Positions 1 to 10,420 of a stretch of DNA of 64,000 nt are shown piece by piece. Source of the stretch: Enterovirga rhinocerotis (lineage in GTDB: Bacteria > Pseudomonadota > Alphaproteobacteria > Rhizobiales > Beijerinckiaceae); assembly GCF_004363955.1 (NCBI RefSeq), contig NZ_SNZR01000014.1, forward strand, positions 372,001-436,000, written 5' to 3'. Position 1 is the first letter of the stretch, and each line of letters begins with the position of its first letter. A program made the translations under genes and the position numbers. The notes under the pieces were generated by a model. That model did no database searches. It worked only from the letters and a program-made list of their open reading frames with translations, and was not told the DNA's origin.

Positions 1-1
1 G

Positions 2-223
2 CGCGCCTTCGACGCGGTCGAGGGAACATCGCTCGACCCGCTCGCCAACAAGACCTGGGATCTGACGACGCCGAAGACCGTGCCGAGCTTCGGTCCGGAG
101 CCGGTCGCGCAGCCGGCCCCGCGGCCGGCTCGTGCGAGCCGCACGTCCCGGCGGCGTGAGCAGGAGCAGTCGCGCGCTGCCGAGCCGGGCCTGCCGCCCG
201 GCGTGCGGATGCCCCCGCGCTGA
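2..223 (+). CDS. mltG: C-terminal end of endolytic murein transglycosylase MltG (partial)
   Basis: This is the last 73 codons of a gene that begins before the window, read in frame 2 up to a TGA at 221-223. The visible part is a low-complexity, Pro/Arg/Gln-rich tail preceded by a segment containing EGTSLDPLANKTWDL. As far as I recall, that type of segment closes the extended C-terminus of MltG in Hyphomicrobiales, and mltG commonly sits directly before yicC and gmk, as here. The catalytic YceG domain lies outside the window, so the identification rests on the tail and gene order. MltG is an inner-membrane lytic transglycosylase that cleaves nascent peptidoglycan strands. Confidence 0.6.
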   Translation, partial: RAFDAVEGTSLDPLANKTWDLTTPKTVPSFGPEPVAQPAPRPARASRTSRRREQEQSRAAEPGLPPGVRMPPR

Positions 224-239
224 GGTTGACGTCCCTGCC

Positions 240-1127
240 ATGACGATTCGATCGATGACCGGTTTCGCGCGCGAAGCCGGGGTGACGGGTCCGTATCAAT
301 GGGCCTGGGAGATCAAGACGGTGAACGGCCGTGGCCTCGATGTGAGGTTGCGCACGCCGAATGGGTTCGACCAGGTCGGGGAGGAGGCGCGCCGCCTGAT
401 CGCCGCGTCGCTGAGCCGGGGCCAGTGCCAGCTCGGATTGACGCTGACGCGCGCCGCCGCGGCGGCGAGCGTCCGGATCAATCGTCCGCTACTCGAGGAC
501 CTGATCGCCTCGCTCGCTCGCATCGCCCGCCCGGCCGAGATCGGACCGGCGACGCTCGACGGGCTTCTGGCCGTGCGCGGCGTCGTCGAGATCGAGGAAG
601 ACGGCGGTGGCGCGGCCTTCGACGAGGCCCTCAGGACCGACCTCGTCGCCGCAGCGGGGCGTCTCGTCCCGGCGGTGCAGGAGGCCAGGGAAGTGGAGGG
701 CGCCGCGCTCGCGGCGGTGCTCGGCGGCCAGCTCGCCGAGATGAGCGCCCTGATCGAAGCGGCCGATCGGTGCCCGGCGCGGCAGCCTGCGGCCGTGCGG
801 GAGCGCCTCGCCGCGGCCGTCGCGAGCCTCGTCGAGGCGTCGCGCGCGCTCGATCCCGACCGGCTGCACCAGGAGGCTGCCCTTCTCGCCACCCGGGCCG
901 ATATCCGCGAGGAGCTCGACCGCCTGCGGGCCCATATCGAGGCGGCCCGCGATCTACTGGCGGCGGGCGGCGTGATCGGGCGCAAGCTGGATTTCCTGGC
1001 ACAGGAATTCGGACGCGAGGCCAACACCCTCTGCTCGAAGGCGAATGACGTCTCCCTGTCGCGGATCGGGCTCGACTTGAAGGCGATCGTGGAGCAATTC
1101 CGGGAGCAGGTTCAGAACGTGGAGTGA
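240..1127 (+). CDS. yicC: YicC/YloC family endoribonuclease
   Basis: A 295-residue protein beginning MTIRSMTGFAR, the hallmark N-terminus of the YicC/YloC family. That motif fixes the start at ATG 240 although the frame is open further upstream. The C-terminal third carries the DUF1732 region (around GRKLDFLAQEFGREANTLCSK), and the length is normal for the family. YicC proteins are reported stress-related endoribonucleases; in E. coli YicC targets a small RNA. The gene lies 16 bases after mltG and 3 bases before gmk, so the three are probably cotranscribed. The family assignment is secure; the substrate here is unknown. Confidence 0.93.
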   Translation: MTIRSMTGFAREAGVTGPYQWAWEIKTVNGRGLDVRLRTPNGFDQVGEEARRLIAASLSRGQCQLGLTLTRAAAAASVRINRPLLEDLIASLARIARPAEIGPATLDGLLAVRGVVEIEEDGGGAAFDEALRTDLVAAAGRLVPAVQEAREVEGAALAAVLGGQLAEMSALIEAADRCPARQPAAVRERLAAAVASLVEASRALDPDRLHQEAALLATRADIREELDRLRAHIEAARDLLAAGGVIGRKLDFLAQEFGREANTLCSKANDVSLSRIGLDLKAIVEQFREQVQNVE

Positions 1128-1130
1128 GCG

Positions 1131-1832
1131 GTGGCGGACGAGGTGATGGCGGGACAGGAGGTCGACGGGGCGATCGACCGGCAGTCCGAACAGGCCGCCA
1201 TGCGGCGAGGCTTCATCCTGATCCTCTCCTCACCCTCGGGCGCGGGCAAGACCAGCCTGACGAAGGCCCTCAAGGCCGACAAGGATGCCGGGCTCGAAGT
1301 CTCGGTCTCCGTGACGACCCGGCCTAAGCGCTCGAACGAGATCGCCGGCCAGGACTACGATTTCATCGCCGTCGAAGATTTCCAGCGGCTCCGGGAGCAT
1401 GACGACCTGCTCGAATGGGCCGAGGTCCACGGCAATTTCTACGGCACCCCGCTCCGCCCGGTGGAGAAGCATCTCGCCGCCGGCACGGACATGATCTTCG
1501 ACATCGACTACCAGGGCACGCGCCAGGTGCGGGACAAGCTCGGCCGCGACGTCGTGACGGTCTTCATCCTGCCCCCCTCCATGCGCGAGCTCCGCAGCCG
1601 CCTCGAGCGCCGGGCGCAGGACAGCAAAGAGACGATCGAGCGCCGCCTCGAGAACGCGCGCGTCGAGATCGAGCGCTGGGGCGAATACGACTACGTGATC
1701 GTCAACGAGGATCTCGACCGCTCGCTCGCCGGGATGCGCGCCATCCTCACCGCCGAGCGGCTGAGGCGCGACCGGCAGACGGGGCTTCCGGACTTCGTGG
1801 ACGGCCTGCTCGCCGAGAACGCCGTCGGATAG
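1131..1832 (+). CDS. gmk: Guanylate kinase
   Basis: Phosphorylates GMP to GDP with ATP in purine nucleotide synthesis. The P-loop SSPSGAGKTSL lies at about residues 33-43, followed by the GMP-binding region (TTRPKRSNEIAGQDYDF). The lid and core segments around DIDYQGTRQVR and the C-terminal ERWGEYDYVIVNEDL are typical. I chose the GTG at 1131 because a GGAG lies six bases upstream, inside the end of yicC. The ATG at 1200 would give a conventional N-terminus starting MRRGFILIL and remains an alternative. The gene converges on rsmA with only 3 bases between stop codons. Confidence 0.95.
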   Translation: MADEVMAGQEVDGAIDRQSEQAAMRRGFILILSSPSGAGKTSLTKALKADKDAGLEVSVSVTTRPKRSNEIAGQDYDFIAVEDFQRLREHDDLLEWAEVHGNFYGTPLRPVEKHLAAGTDMIFDIDYQGTRQVRDKLGRDVVTVFILPPSMRELRSRLERRAQDSKETIERRLENARVEIERWGEYDYVIVNEDLDRSLAGMRAILTAERLRRDRQTGLPDFVDGLLAENAVG

Positions 1833-1835
1833 CGG

Positions 1836-2702
1836 TCAGCGTGTGCCGGGTTGAGCGGCCATGATCGCCTCCAGCGCGATCGCCATGGCACAGAAGCCGG
1901 CCACCGGAACCTCCTCGGCGCGGCGCGTGCCTTCGATGCCGGCGGCTTCCAGCAGCGGGGCCGGATCGGTGCCGAGCCCCTTGAGGCTCTGGCGCAGCAT
2001 CTTGCGGCGTTGACCGAAGGCGGCGCGGGTCACGCGTTCCAGCATCTGCGGGCGCGCGGGGAGGGGAGCCGGGCTCGGCTCGATCAGCACCACGGCCGAG
2101 GTGATCTTGGGCGGCGGCACGAAGGCCTGCGGCGGCACGTCGAACAGGATGCGGGAGCGGCAGCGCCAGCCGCACAGGACGCCGAGCCGCCCGTAATTGG
2201 CGGGATCGTCCGGCCCGGCGACGATCCGATCGGCGACCTCGCGCTGGAACATCAGGGTCGCGCTCGACCACGGCGGCGGCCAGTCGGGCACCGACAGCCA
2301 GGAGGCGAGAAGCGCCGTGCCGACATTGTAGGGCAGGTTCGCCGCGATCCGGGAGGGGCCGGACCCGAGGAGCGAGGCGGCGTCGATCTCCAGCGCATCC
2401 GCCTCCACGACGTCGAGGCGACCGGGATAACGAGCCTCGATCTCGGCGAGGGCCGGCAGGCAGCGCGGGTCGCGCTCGATGGCGACGACGCGCCCGGCGC
2501 CTTCCGCGAGGAGCGCGCGGGTGAGGCCGCCGGGGCCGGGCCCGACCTCCAGCACCGTATGGCCCTCCAACGGCCCGGCCGCGCGGGCGATGCGGCCGGT
2601 GAGGTTCAGATCGAAGAGAAAGTTCTGGCCGAGCGCCTTGCGGGCGGCGAGCCCGTGGCGGCTCACGACCTCCCGCAGCGGCGGCAATCCGTCGATCGTC
2701 AC
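1836..2702 (-). CDS. rsmA: 16S rRNA (adenine1518/1519-N6)-dimethyltransferase
   Basis: Dimethylates two adjacent adenines in the 3' hairpin of 16S rRNA during 30S maturation. The 288-residue protein has the KsgA N-terminal signature ([10 protein letters not shown], residues 22-31), the SAM-binding loop VGPGPGGLT (53-61), an acidic ribose-binding residue in AIERD, and the catalytic motif NLPYN (122-126). The C-terminal helical domain ([12 protein letters not shown]) is present and the length is normal. Its ATG overlaps the pdxA stop by 4 bases, which suggests translational coupling as the last gene of the lptF-lptG-lptD-pdxA-rsmA unit. Confidence 0.96.
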   Translation of the reverse strand: MTIDGLPPLREVVSRHGLAARKALGQNFLFDLNLTGRIARAAGPLEGHTVLEVGPGPGGLTRALLAEGAGRVVAIERDPRCLPALAEIEARYPGRLDVVEADALEIDAASLLGSGPSRIAANLPYNVGTALLASWLSVPDWPPPWSSATLMFQREVADRIVAGPDDPANYGRLGVLCGWRCRSRILFDVPPQAFVPPPKITSAVVLIEPSPAPLPARPQMLERVTRAAFGQRRKMLRQSLKGLGTDPAPLLEAAGIEGTRRAEEVPVAGFCAMAIALEAIMAAQPGTR

Positions 2703-3709
2703 CGCGCTGCCGCCCTCGCCGCGAGGCGGCCGGCGAGTCCGATCGCGGCGCCGAGACTGTCGGCGCGGGCGAGGCCGCGCCCGGCGATGTCGAAGGCAGT
2801 GCCGTGATCGGGCGACGTCCGGATGAAGGGCAGGCCGAGGGTGACGTTGACGCCCTCGTCGAAGGCGATGGTCTTGATCGGGATCAGGGCCTGGTCGTGA
2901 TACATGGCGAGAGCGACGTCGTAGCGCTCGCGCGCCCGCGGGTGGAACAGGGTGTCGGCCGGGTGAGGCCCACTCGCCGCGATTCCCTCGGCGCGCAGGC
3001 GCTCGATGGCGGGGGCCACGATGTCGCGGTCCTCGGTGCCCATCGCGCCGCCTTCGCCGGCATGGGGATTGAGGCCGGCGAGGGCGAGGCGCGGCGCGGC
3101 GATGCCGAACCGCGTCGCGAGGTCATGGGCCACGATGCGCGCGGTCTCGACGATCAGGTCCGCCGTCAGGAGCGCCGGCACCTCCCGCAGCGCGACGTGG
3201 ATGGTGACGGGGACGACGGCGAGGCCCTCGCTCCAGATCATCATCACGGGCATCGGCGCGGGCTCGCCCGGTTCCGCCGCGAGGGCGGCGAGATACTCGG
3301 TATGGCCGGGATGCGCGAAGCCGGCCTCGTAGAGGACGTGCTTGGCGATCGGATTGGTCACGATGGCCGCCGCGCGGCCCTCGCGGACGAGCGCGACCGC
3401 GCGGTCGATGGAGAGGATGGTCGCCGCGGCCGTGGCAGGATCGGGCCTGCCTGGGGCGGCAGAGACGGGGATGCCGAGCGGCACGACGGGGAGGGCGTCC
3501 GGGAAGACGCTCGCCGCCTCTTCGGGGCTCGTCGCGCGCACCGGCACGTCGAGGCCGAGGCGGCTCGCCGCCGCCTCGTACAGGGCTGGATCCGACAGGA
3601 CGAAGAAGGGTGGCCCCGCGCGGCCGTCGATCCAGGCGCGCAGGGTGATCTCCGGGCCGATCCCGGCCGGGTCCCCCTGCGTCAGGGCCAGGGGAGGCGT
3701 CGAGGTCAT
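2699..3709 (-). CDS. pdxA: 4-hydroxythreonine-4-phosphate dehydrogenase
   Basis: NAD-dependent oxidation of 4-phosphohydroxy-L-threonine in DXP-dependent pyridoxal phosphate synthesis. The 336-residue protein starts with the typical [11 protein letters not shown] segment (about 10-20). The three divalent-metal histidines are visible in [19 protein letters not shown] and [12 protein letters not shown]. The C-terminal [10 protein letters not shown] region is also canonical. It lies 25 bases after lptD and overlaps rsmA by 4 bases. Coupling to lptD and rsmA is widespread in proteobacteria and usually includes surA in between; here surA is absent. Confidence 0.96.
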   Translation of the reverse strand: MTSTPPLALTQGDPAGIGPEITLRAWIDGRAGPPFFVLSDPALYEAAASRLGLDVPVRATSPEEAASVFPDALPVVPLGIPVSAAPGRPDPATAAATILSIDRAVALVREGRAAAIVTNPIAKHVLYEAGFAHPGHTEYLAALAAEPGEPAPMPVMMIWSEGLAVVPVTIHVALREVPALLTADLIVETARIVAHDLATRFGIAAPRLALAGLNPHAGEGGAMGTEDRDIVAPAIERLRAEGIAASGPHPADTLFHPRARERYDVALAMYHDQALIPIKTIAFDEGVNVTLGLPFIRTSPDHGTAFDIAGRGLARADSLGAAIGLAGRLAARAAAR

Positions 3710-3734
3710 GGTGCGAGGGCGGCTGTCGCGTCCC

Positions 3735-6338
3735 TCACCGGGTCGCGATGCCGTCGGCGGTCGTCGTCGAGATGCTCTGCGAGACGTTGCTCTGGCCGAG
3801 CGTCCGCAATTCGAGCCGGACCAGGACGGTCCGGTCCGTGTCGCGCATGCCCGTCGCGGCGAGACGCGGCGAGGTCAGGTAGTTGACGCTCAGCGTCGTG
3901 CATTCGTCGCGATAGGTCAGGCCGATATTCGTCTGCGCGACCGTCCAGCGTTCGGTCCGCTTGTCGATCGCGGCGAGGCCACCCAAAGCCGTCGCATAGG
4001 TGTCGCGCAGCTCGAGATAGCGGTCGAGATCGAACAGGACCGAGCCGCCGATCGACCAGTTCGGGGTGATGTCCCAGGCGACGGCGGGGCGCAGGCCCTC
4101 GCGCCGGTACAGATAGCCCTGCTGAGGCTGGGCTTCGTAGCGGGCATAGGTGAGCGAGGCCGCAATGGGGAAGAACGGCTTGAAATTCGCGACCGCCTGG
4201 GCCTCGAAGCCGTTGACCGAGAAGTCGTCCTTGCCGAAGCGGCCGCGCGTGATCAGCGAGAAGTTCTCGCTCGGATTGACCTGGACGCGGCCCACGAAAT
4301 CGGAGGCCCTGCTGTCGAGGCCCGAGCCGGCTCCAGTGTTCAGGAGGTCGGCCGCCCCGAAGGAATTGTGGCCCGCGACCTGATAGGACTGGCCGAACAG
4401 GGCGCTGCCGGTCCAGCCGGACGGGGTCGCGACGTTGTACTGGATGCCGACATTGGCGCGCACGCCGCCCTCGGCCCGATCGTAGCCGGAGAACTTGTCC
4501 CAGTCGAACAGGTTCGAATCGTCATAGACGAGGCTGTGCGCGTCCTCGTTGGCGATGCGGCGATAGCCCGTCTCGTTCGGCCGGGCGATGATCTGGCCGA
4601 TGGGCTGCACGGTGTGCACGCCGTAGCGGCCGGCATCGGCGACGAACGGATAGCGGTATTCGAGGCCGACCGCCGGCATGACGCGGCCGACGAAATCGTT
4701 GCCCTGCGTGCGGATGAAGTTCGTGACAGCGTAGTTCTGATAGCCGTCGCCGTCGAAGTTGTTGAAGAACCCGTCGGCCCGCAGATAGGCGAAGGGCGTC
4801 CAGGTCTGGCCGGCATCGTCGATGAAGCGGCGGCGCCAGGAGGCCTCGGCCGAGACGCGGGCGAAGTTCCCGGCGAGGCCGTTCACGATGCAGGCGCCGC
4901 GCTGGAAGACGGCGCAGCTCTCGTAGGGGATCGCGGTGCCGTAGAGACCGGTCCCGTAGGCGGTCGGCAGGACGGACTGGAAGCCCGGCGGTGCGTAGGG
5001 GTAGGCGCGGTTGGCGATCGAGGTCGAGCTGAACTGCGTCGCGGCGCGGTTGATGTTGGCGAAGTTGAACTGGAACCGCACCTCGCCGCCGATCGGGTCG
5101 GGGCCGTTCACGCGCTTGTCGTAGTCGATGACCGGCGTGATGCCCGGCAGCTGCTTCTGCCAATCGGCGAAGGACAGCCCCTGGAAATACATCGCCCGCA
5201 TGTCGAAGAACGAGCGGTCGCCCTGGCCGCGCAGGAAGGCCTGCGAGGTCGATTCGGGCAGCACGTAGTTCGTGGCGGCGAAGCTCTCGCTGCGGATCTT
5301 GTAGTTCTGCAGGAACCACTTGTCCGAGAGAAGGGCGACGTCCCAGCCGTAATGCCAGTTCTCGTTGATGTTGAACCGGCCGGTGGTCTCGATCGAGCCG
5401 CGCCAGCGCCGGTCACCCGCGCCGTAGGGGCCGGGGAGGAAGGCGTCCTCGTCCTGCTGCGCGATGCCGGCGGCGCGGATGTTGAGGCCGCCCGTGTGGA
5501 AGCGCTGCCGGTACTCCGCCTGCATCAGGAAGCCCTGACGCGAGTGGAAGGTCGGATAGAGCGTCAGGTCCTTGTCCGGCGAGATGGCCCAGAAATAGGG
5601 GATCGCCGCGCCGTAGCCGAGCGCCTTGGTGTGGATGTAGCGAGGCGCGAGGAAGCCGGATTCGCGCTTCACGGACGGGTCCGGCGTCCAGAAATAGGGC
5701 CAGAATCCGATCGGAACGCCTGCGACCTCGATTGTGGCGTTCTCGTAATAGATCCGGCGTTCCTCGTTGTTGTGGATGACGCGCGCGGCCTTCACCTGCC
5801 AGAGCGGGGGCCGTTCGGGATTGTCCCGGCAGGGCTCGCAGGCGGTGTAGGTGCCGTTCTGGAAGGTTGTCGTCTGGCCGTCCACGCGCTCGCCGCGCGG
5901 CGCCGAGAATCGCGTCACCACGGGACCCTGAGCGTCCCGCGTCTCCTGGACCGAGCGGAGGCTGTCGATGAAGCCGGTCCTGAAATCGTCAGTGAGTTCG
6001 AAGCGGTCGCCGGTCGTGACGGTGCCGTTCGCCTCGATCATCCGCACGTTCCCGGTCGCGTGGACGCGGCCGTTCGTGCGGTCGAGGGTCACGCGGTCGG
6101 CCTGGAGCGTGCGGCCGCCATAGTTCAGCTCGACATCGCCCGATGCCGCGACCGTGTTCTTGTCGCGGTTGTAGACGATCTCGCGGCCTTCGACGAGAAG
6201 GCGCGACTTGTCGCTCTGGGCGCCCGCTTTGCGGGCGATGAGGTCGTTCGCCGTCTGGGCGCGCGCAAGCGTCGTCAGGCTGACGCTGCCGAGCGCCAAC
6301 GCGACCGCCGCAACGACCGTGCTTCGACGAACCCCCAT
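3735..6338 (-). CDS. lptD: LPS-assembly outer-membrane protein LptD
   Basis: Outer-membrane beta-barrel that, with LptE, inserts lipopolysaccharide into the outer leaflet. The 867-residue protein has a signal peptide ([18 protein letters not shown], cleavage after a TLARAQ-like segment). An OstA/LptA-like periplasmic domain follows, with the [21 protein letters not shown] region, and then a long aromatic-rich barrel. Two paired cysteines sit in the ACEPCRD segment. I prefer the ATG at 6338 because a GGAG is 5 bases upstream and the signal peptide follows at once. An in-frame ATG at 6374 overlaps the lptG stop and would add 12 residues. The next gene is pdxA, not surA. Confidence 0.93.
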   Translation of the reverse strand: MGVRRSTVVAAVALALGSVSLTTLARAQTANDLIARKAGAQSDKSRLLVEGREIVYNRDKNTVAASGDVELNYGGRTLQADRVTLDRTNGRVHATGNVRMIEANGTVTTGDRFELTDDFRTGFIDSLRSVQETRDAQGPVVTRFSAPRGERVDGQTTTFQNGTYTACEPCRDNPERPPLWQVKAARVIHNNEERRIYYENATIEVAGVPIGFWPYFWTPDPSVKRESGFLAPRYIHTKALGYGAAIPYFWAISPDKDLTLYPTFHSRQGFLMQAEYRQRFHTGGLNIRAAGIAQQDEDAFLPGPYGAGDRRWRGSIETTGRFNINENWHYGWDVALLSDKWFLQNYKIRSESFAATNYVLPESTSQAFLRGQGDRSFFDMRAMYFQGLSFADWQKQLPGITPVIDYDKRVNGPDPIGGEVRFQFNFANINRAATQFSSTSIANRAYPYAPPGFQSVLPTAYGTGLYGTAIPYESCAVFQRGACIVNGLAGNFARVSAEASWRRRFIDDAGQTWTPFAYLRADGFFNNFDGDGYQNYAVTNFIRTQGNDFVGRVMPAVGLEYRYPFVADAGRYGVHTVQPIGQIIARPNETGYRRIANEDAHSLVYDDSNLFDWDKFSGYDRAEGGVRANVGIQYNVATPSGWTGSALFGQSYQVAGHNSFGAADLLNTGAGSGLDSRASDFVGRVQVNPSENFSLITRGRFGKDDFSVNGFEAQAVANFKPFFPIAASLTYARYEAQPQQGYLYRREGLRPAVAWDITPNWSIGGSVLFDLDRYLELRDTYATALGGLAAIDKRTERWTVAQTNIGLTYRDECTTLSVNYLTSPRLAATGMRDTDRTVLVRLELRTLGQSNVSQSISTTTADGIATR

Positions 6339-6373
6339 CGATACTCCATGCCGGTTACGCTGGCCGAGGATCA

Positions 6374-7459
6374 TCACCCATCCTCTTGGTACAGGAGTGC
6401 CAGCGTTCCGAGCAAGCTGCCCATGATCGCCGGAAGCCAAGCTGCCGCCCAGGACCCGACGATGCCGGCTCCGCCCAAGTCGCGCATGACTTCCGTCACG
6501 ACATAGAGCACGAACCCGGCACCCACGCCACCGAGCACCATCTTGGCCACGCCACCGAAGCGGAAAAACCTCAACGAAACGGAAGCGGCCAGGAAAACCA
6601 TCGCGACGAAGAGCAGCGGCCGAGCCAGCAGCACGTCGTATTGCAGACGGTAGCGGCTCGCATCGAGGCCTGCGCTCTCGGCCCGGGCGATGGTTTCGCC
6701 GAGCTTCCAGAACGACACCGATTCGGGGGGCGTGAAAGTCTGCCGCACCTGGCTCGGGTCGAGATTGGTGGCCAGGAGATAGGTCGAATAGGTCTGCGGC
6801 TCGTCGAAGGTCGTCGAGACCCGGGCGTTGTGGAACTCCCAGTAGCCCTCCCGCAGGACCCCGTCCTGCGCTTCGACCCGCTCGACGAAGCGTCCGTCCG
6901 GATCGAAGACGAAGATGGCGATGCCCGTCAGGGTGTTGGTCGCAGCGACAGCGGCCTCGGCCCGGATCACCGCCTGCCCGTCGAGGCTCTTCTGGCGGAT
7001 CCACAATTCCGGCCCGAGCCCCTTCGCCTTGCGCGCGAAGATCTTGGCCTCGATCCGGCTCGCCTGCTCCTTCAGCGAGGCGGAGATCGGGTTGAAGGCG
7101 AAGATCGAGACGATTCCGAGCGCGACGGCGACGGCGAGGCCGGGCTGGAGGAACTGCCAGGCGGAGATGCCGGCCGCGCGCGCGACCACCAGTTCCAGCC
7201 GGCGCGACAGGTTGAGGAGGGTCGCCATCGAGCCGAACAGCACCGCGAAAGGCAGGACCTGCTCGGCGATGGAGGGGGTTCGGTACAGCGAGAGCTGCGC
7301 CATCACGAGCGGGGTCGCCCCCGCGGCGTCGCCGGCGCGCCGAAGCAGCTCGATGAAATCGAGCGTGAAGACGAGGCCGAACACCGTCGCGAAGACGAGC
7401 ATGATCGTCCGGAGGAATCGGGCCGAGATGTAGAGGCCGAGGGTCCTGCCGATCAGCAT
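6374..7459 (-). CDS. lptG: LPS export ABC transporter permease LptG
   Basis: One of two permeases of the LptB2FG complex that extracts LPS from the inner membrane. The 361-residue protein has the YjgP/YjgQ architecture: three N-terminal membrane helices, a large periplasmic beta-jellyroll domain (about residues 130-260) and three C-terminal helices. The segment RRLELVVARAAGISAWQFL matches the coupling-helix region of LptG. It starts 3 bases after lptF stops and its stop touches the possible upstream start of lptD. LptF plus LptG directly upstream of LptD makes a compact LPS export operon; the ATPase LptB is encoded elsewhere. Confidence 0.95.
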   Translation of the reverse strand: MLIGRTLGLYISARFLRTIMLVFATVFGLVFTLDFIELLRRAGDAAGATPLVMAQLSLYRTPSIAEQVLPFAVLFGSMATLLNLSRRLELVVARAAGISAWQFLQPGLAVAVALGIVSIFAFNPISASLKEQASRIEAKIFARKAKGLGPELWIRQKSLDGQAVIRAEAAVAATNTLTGIAIFVFDPDGRFVERVEAQDGVLREGYWEFHNARVSTTFDEPQTYSTYLLATNLDPSQVRQTFTPPESVSFWKLGETIARAESAGLDASRYRLQYDVLLARPLLFVAMVFLAASVSLRFFRFGGVAKMVLGGVGAGFVLYVVTEVMRDLGGAGIVGSWAAAWLPAIMGSLLGTLALLYQEDG

Positions 7460-7462
7460 GGC

Positions 7463-8629
7463 TCAGGCCCCGCGCAGCCGCGGCGGGAGGAGGGCCGCCG
7501 GCACGAGGGAGAGGAGGCCGCGCAGAACGCGCTCGACCGCGAGCGAGAGGCGCGAGCCGCTCGTGATCATCAGGGTCGAGATCAGGATCGTGAGCAGGGG
7601 AAGGCCCCATACCGCGAAGGCGGCGGCGGGGCTGCGGACCACCGCGCTCGACGCGGCGAACAGCGCGATGCGCAGGGCCGCCACGGCGACGACGGCGCCT
7701 CCGACCGCCATGCCGCGTCCCTGGCGCGTGGTCTTGGCCCGGCCCAGGGCCGCGAAGGCGATGAACACCACGGCGAGCGGGAACAGCCAGGCGCTCAGGC
7801 GGTCATGCAGCTCCGCGCGGAAGCGGCCGCGCTGCATGTTGTAATAGATGTCGGACGTGTCCGGCATCAGGAGGTCGCCCGTCGAGCGCTCGCGCGGCTT
7901 GTAGACGATCTCGCTCGCCTCCTGGTTCAGGGCGGCGAGGTCGATCGCATAGCGCTTGAAGGCGACGATCGAGGAATCGGCGGCATCCGCGCGCTGGCGG
8001 TGGACGCTGCCGTTCTCGAGCACGAGATAGCTCTGCCCTCTCTCCTCGACCGTCTGGCCGCGCTCGGCGAGATAGACCACGGTCCGGCCTTCGTCGCGCC
8101 GGTCCTGCATGAAGATGCCGAGGAGGGCGGGGCCCGAGCGCTCCCGGTAATGGAAGGTGACGCCGTTATCGAGCGTCGTGAACTGGCCTTCCTGGGCGAT
8201 GTTGGCCACGAAATCCGCGCGGATGCGCGAGATCAGGTCGCGCAGCTCCTGGAACGAGGCGGGGATGAGGTAGATGGTCAGCATCCCGACCATCGCGGCG
8301 ACGATCAGCCCCAGGGAGAGGAAGGGCCGCATCAGGCGAATCGGCGACATGCCGGCCGCGCTCATCACGATGAGCTCCGAATCCCCGTTCAGCCGGTTCA
8401 GCGCGTAGATCGCCGCGACGAAGAGCGCGACCGGCGCGATCACGGCGATGAGGGTCGGCAGCGTCAGGCTCGTCACCGACAGGAAGACGAGCAGGGTCTG
8501 GCCCTGGGCGGTGATCACGTCGAGCTGGCGGAGGGCCGAGGTCAGCCAGATCACGCCCGTCAGCGCCACGAGGCAGCCGATGAAGGCCCCTGCCGCAATG
8601 CGGAATATGTAGCGCTCGACGAGGGACAT
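7463..8629 (-). CDS. lptF: LPS export ABC transporter permease LptF
   Basis: Partner permease of LptG in LptB2FG. The 388-residue protein starts MSLVERYIFR, has N-terminal membrane helices, then the conserved NRLNGDSELIVMSAAGMSP coupling region (about 78-96), a periplasmic jellyroll domain and C-terminal helices. Sequence similarity to the neighbouring LptG fold and the order F-G-D support the assignment. It is the first gene of the minus-strand operon; the 218-base divergent region with pepA must hold its promoter. I see no strong Shine-Dalgarno sequence before the ATG. Confidence 0.94.
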   Translation of the reverse strand: MSLVERYIFRIAAGAFIGCLVALTGVIWLTSALRQLDVITAQGQTLLVFLSVTSLTLPTLIAVIAPVALFVAAIYALNRLNGDSELIVMSAAGMSPIRLMRPFLSLGLIVAAMVGMLTIYLIPASFQELRDLISRIRADFVANIAQEGQFTTLDNGVTFHYRERSGPALLGIFMQDRRDEGRTVVYLAERGQTVEERGQSYLVLENGSVHRQRADAADSSIVAFKRYAIDLAALNQEASEIVYKPRERSTGDLLMPDTSDIYYNMQRGRFRAELHDRLSAWLFPLAVVFIAFAALGRAKTTRQGRGMAVGGAVVAVAALRIALFAASSAVVRSPAAAFAVWGLPLLTILISTLMITSGSRLSLAVERVLRGLLSLVPAALLPPRLRGA

Positions 8630-8638
8630 GGCGATCAG

Positions 8639-8658
8639 TGCCGAGGGCTAGCTCGGCA
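8639..8658. promoter_or_regulatory. Inverted repeat in the lptF-pepA divergent promoter region
   Basis: TGCCGA and TCGGCA form a perfect 6-base inverted repeat around an 8-base centre that includes GCTAGC, ten bases upstream of the lptF start. It could be an operator or a short mRNA hairpin near the lptF ribosome-binding region. The rest of the 218-base gap (8630-8847) is GC-rich and I see no clear -35/-10 pair in it. Confidence 0.2.
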
Positions 8659-8847
8659 GGAGGCTCCCGGCAATGACGCCGCCGCCACACCTGTCGGTCT
8701 CGACTTCGTCGGAAACGAGGCCGCGGGCGAGTGTGACGCAGACGCGACAATGCTTTGGCCTGCGGCGGTGCCGATGGCCATTGGCGGAGCGCACGCCCGG
8801 TGCTCTATGGCACCTGACGATTCCACAGAGACCGCCAGGAGCCTCGC

Positions 8848-10335
8848 TTGGACAGGATCACCATCGCTTTTCGGCCCGTGGGCGCTGCCGCCGAAGGGGA
8901 TCTCGTCGTCTTCGTCCGGGACGATCTCGTGCCGGTCGGCGGCGGCCAGCCGGCGGCGCTGGCGGAGCTGATCCGGCGCGCTGCCGCCGCGGAGCGGTTC
9001 AAGGGCAAGGCCAAGGCGGTCATGACGGTGCCGGCGCCGGCCGGACTCGACGGCATCGCCAGCCTTCACGTCGTCGGGCTCGGCGCGAAGGACGGGGCGG
9101 GGCCGGACTGGCGCCTTATCGGCGGCGCGATCGCCGGTCGGGTCTCCGGCCGCGAGGCGACCGTCCTCGCCGATCTCGGCGAGGGGGCGGACGCGCTGGC
9201 GGCCGTGGCGGAGATGGTGCTGGGCGCGCGGCTGCGCTCCTATCGCTGGGACCGGTTCAAGTCGAAGAAGCCGGATGCGGACGAGGCGGCCTCCCCGACG
9301 CGCCTCACCTTCGCCGTGGCCGATGCGGCCGGCGCCGAGCGCGCCGATGCGGCGGGCCTCGCCCTTGCCGAGGGCATCAACCTCGCCCGCGACCTCGTGC
9401 ACGAGCCGCCGAACGTTCTCTTCCCCGAGGAATTCGCGCGGCGGGCTCAGGCGCTCGACGCGGTCGGCGTCGAGGTCGAGGTTCTCGGCGAGGAGGACCT
9501 GCGCACGATCGGGATGCGTGCCCTCGTCGCGGTCGGCGACGGCTCGGCGCACGACAGCTGTGTGGCCCTGATGCAGTGGAAGGGCGGGGCGCCCGACGAG
9601 CCGCCGATCTGCTTCGTCGGCAAGGGCGTCTGCTTCGATTCCGGCGGCATCTCGATCAAGCCCTCCGGCGGCATGGAGGACATGAAGGGCGACATGGCGG
9701 GCGCGGCGACCGTCGTCGGCCTCATGCACGCCCTCGCCGCCCGCAAGGCGAAGGTCAACGTGATCGGCGCCATCGGCCTCACCGAGAACATGCCCGACGG
9801 CAAGGCCCAGCGCCCCGGCGACATCATCACGACCCTCTCCGGCCAGACCGTCGAGATGGTCAATTCGGACGCCGAGGGCCGGCTCGTCCTCGGCGACGTG
9901 CTCTGGTACGTCCAGGATCGCTACAAGCCGAAGATGATCGTCGATCTCGCGACGCTGACCGGCGCGATCCTGGTCGCTCTGGCCCAGGAATATGCCGGCC
10001 TCTTCTCGAACAGCGACGAACTGGCGGACCGGCTGATCGCCGCGGGCCGGAAATCCGGCGAGCTCGTCTGGCGGATGCCGCTCGCGCCCGCCTACGACAA
10101 GCTGATCGATTCGAAATTCGCCGACATGAAGAACACCGGCGGACGGCATGGCGGCTCGATCACGGCGGCGCAGTTCCTCCAGCGCTACGTCCGGGACGGC
10201 CTGCCCTGGGCCCATCTCGACATCGCCGGCACCGGCATGAATGCGCCGCAGACCGACATCAACAAGACCTGGAGCGCGGGCTGGGGCGTCAGGCTGCTGG
10301 AACAGCTCGTGCGGGACAATTACGAGGAGGCGTGA
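8848..10335 (+). CDS. pepA: Leucyl aminopeptidase (M17 cytosol aminopeptidase)
   Basis: Two-metal exopeptidase that removes N-terminal residues, with a preference for Leu, from peptides in the cytosol. The 495-residue protein has an N-terminal macro-like domain (about 1-160) and a C-terminal catalytic domain. The latter contains [16 protein letters not shown] and the family signature [10 protein letters not shown], which supply metal ligands and the catalytic Lys/Arg. The start is a TTG at 8848, supported by AGGAG 7 bases upstream and by the MDRITIAF N-terminus. It is divergent from lptF and convergent with a TetR gene. Confidence 0.95.
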   Translation: MDRITIAFRPVGAAAEGDLVVFVRDDLVPVGGGQPAALAELIRRAAAAERFKGKAKAVMTVPAPAGLDGIASLHVVGLGAKDGAGPDWRLIGGAIAGRVSGREATVLADLGEGADALAAVAEMVLGARLRSYRWDRFKSKKPDADEAASPTRLTFAVADAAGAERADAAGLALAEGINLARDLVHEPPNVLFPEEFARRAQALDAVGVEVEVLGEEDLRTIGMRALVAVGDGSAHDSCVALMQWKGGAPDEPPICFVGKGVCFDSGGISIKPSGGMEDMKGDMAGAATVVGLMHALAARKAKVNVIGAIGLTENMPDGKAQRPGDIITTLSGQTVEMVNSDAEGRLVLGDVLWYVQDRYKPKMIVDLATLTGAILVALAQEYAGLFSNSDELADRLIAAGRKSGELVWRMPLAPAYDKLIDSKFADMKNTGGRHGGSITAAQFLQRYVRDGLPWAHLDIAGTGMNAPQTDINKTWSAGWGVRLLEQLVRDNYEEA

Positions 10336-10354
10336 AGGCGCTCCGCGCGCCTTC
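10334..10354 (+). terminator. Hairpin at the 3' end of pepA
   Basis: GAAGGCGC and GCGCCTTC form a perfect 8-base stem with a 5-base loop, beginning at the last base of the pepA stop codon region. No long T-run follows, so it may act as a GC-type or Rho-assisted terminator or as a 3'-end stabiliser. Confidence 0.45.
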
Positions 10355-10420
10355 TCCCGCAAGGGGCGAAGGAACACGCGGACCCGTCGAGCCCTGCCGA
10401 TGGATGGGTCGCGGCAGGTC

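Noticed and set aside
3342-6506. Very long plus-strand open frame opposite lptD
   Set aside because: It is the antisense of a clear LptD gene in GC-rich DNA, where stop codons are rare; the predicted protein is Arg/Gly/Glu-rich without family motifs.
6339-7610. In-frame upstream extension of LptD reaching into lptG and lptF
   Set aside because: The extension overlaps the well-defined LptG gene; a signal peptide and ribosome site place the LptD start at 6338.
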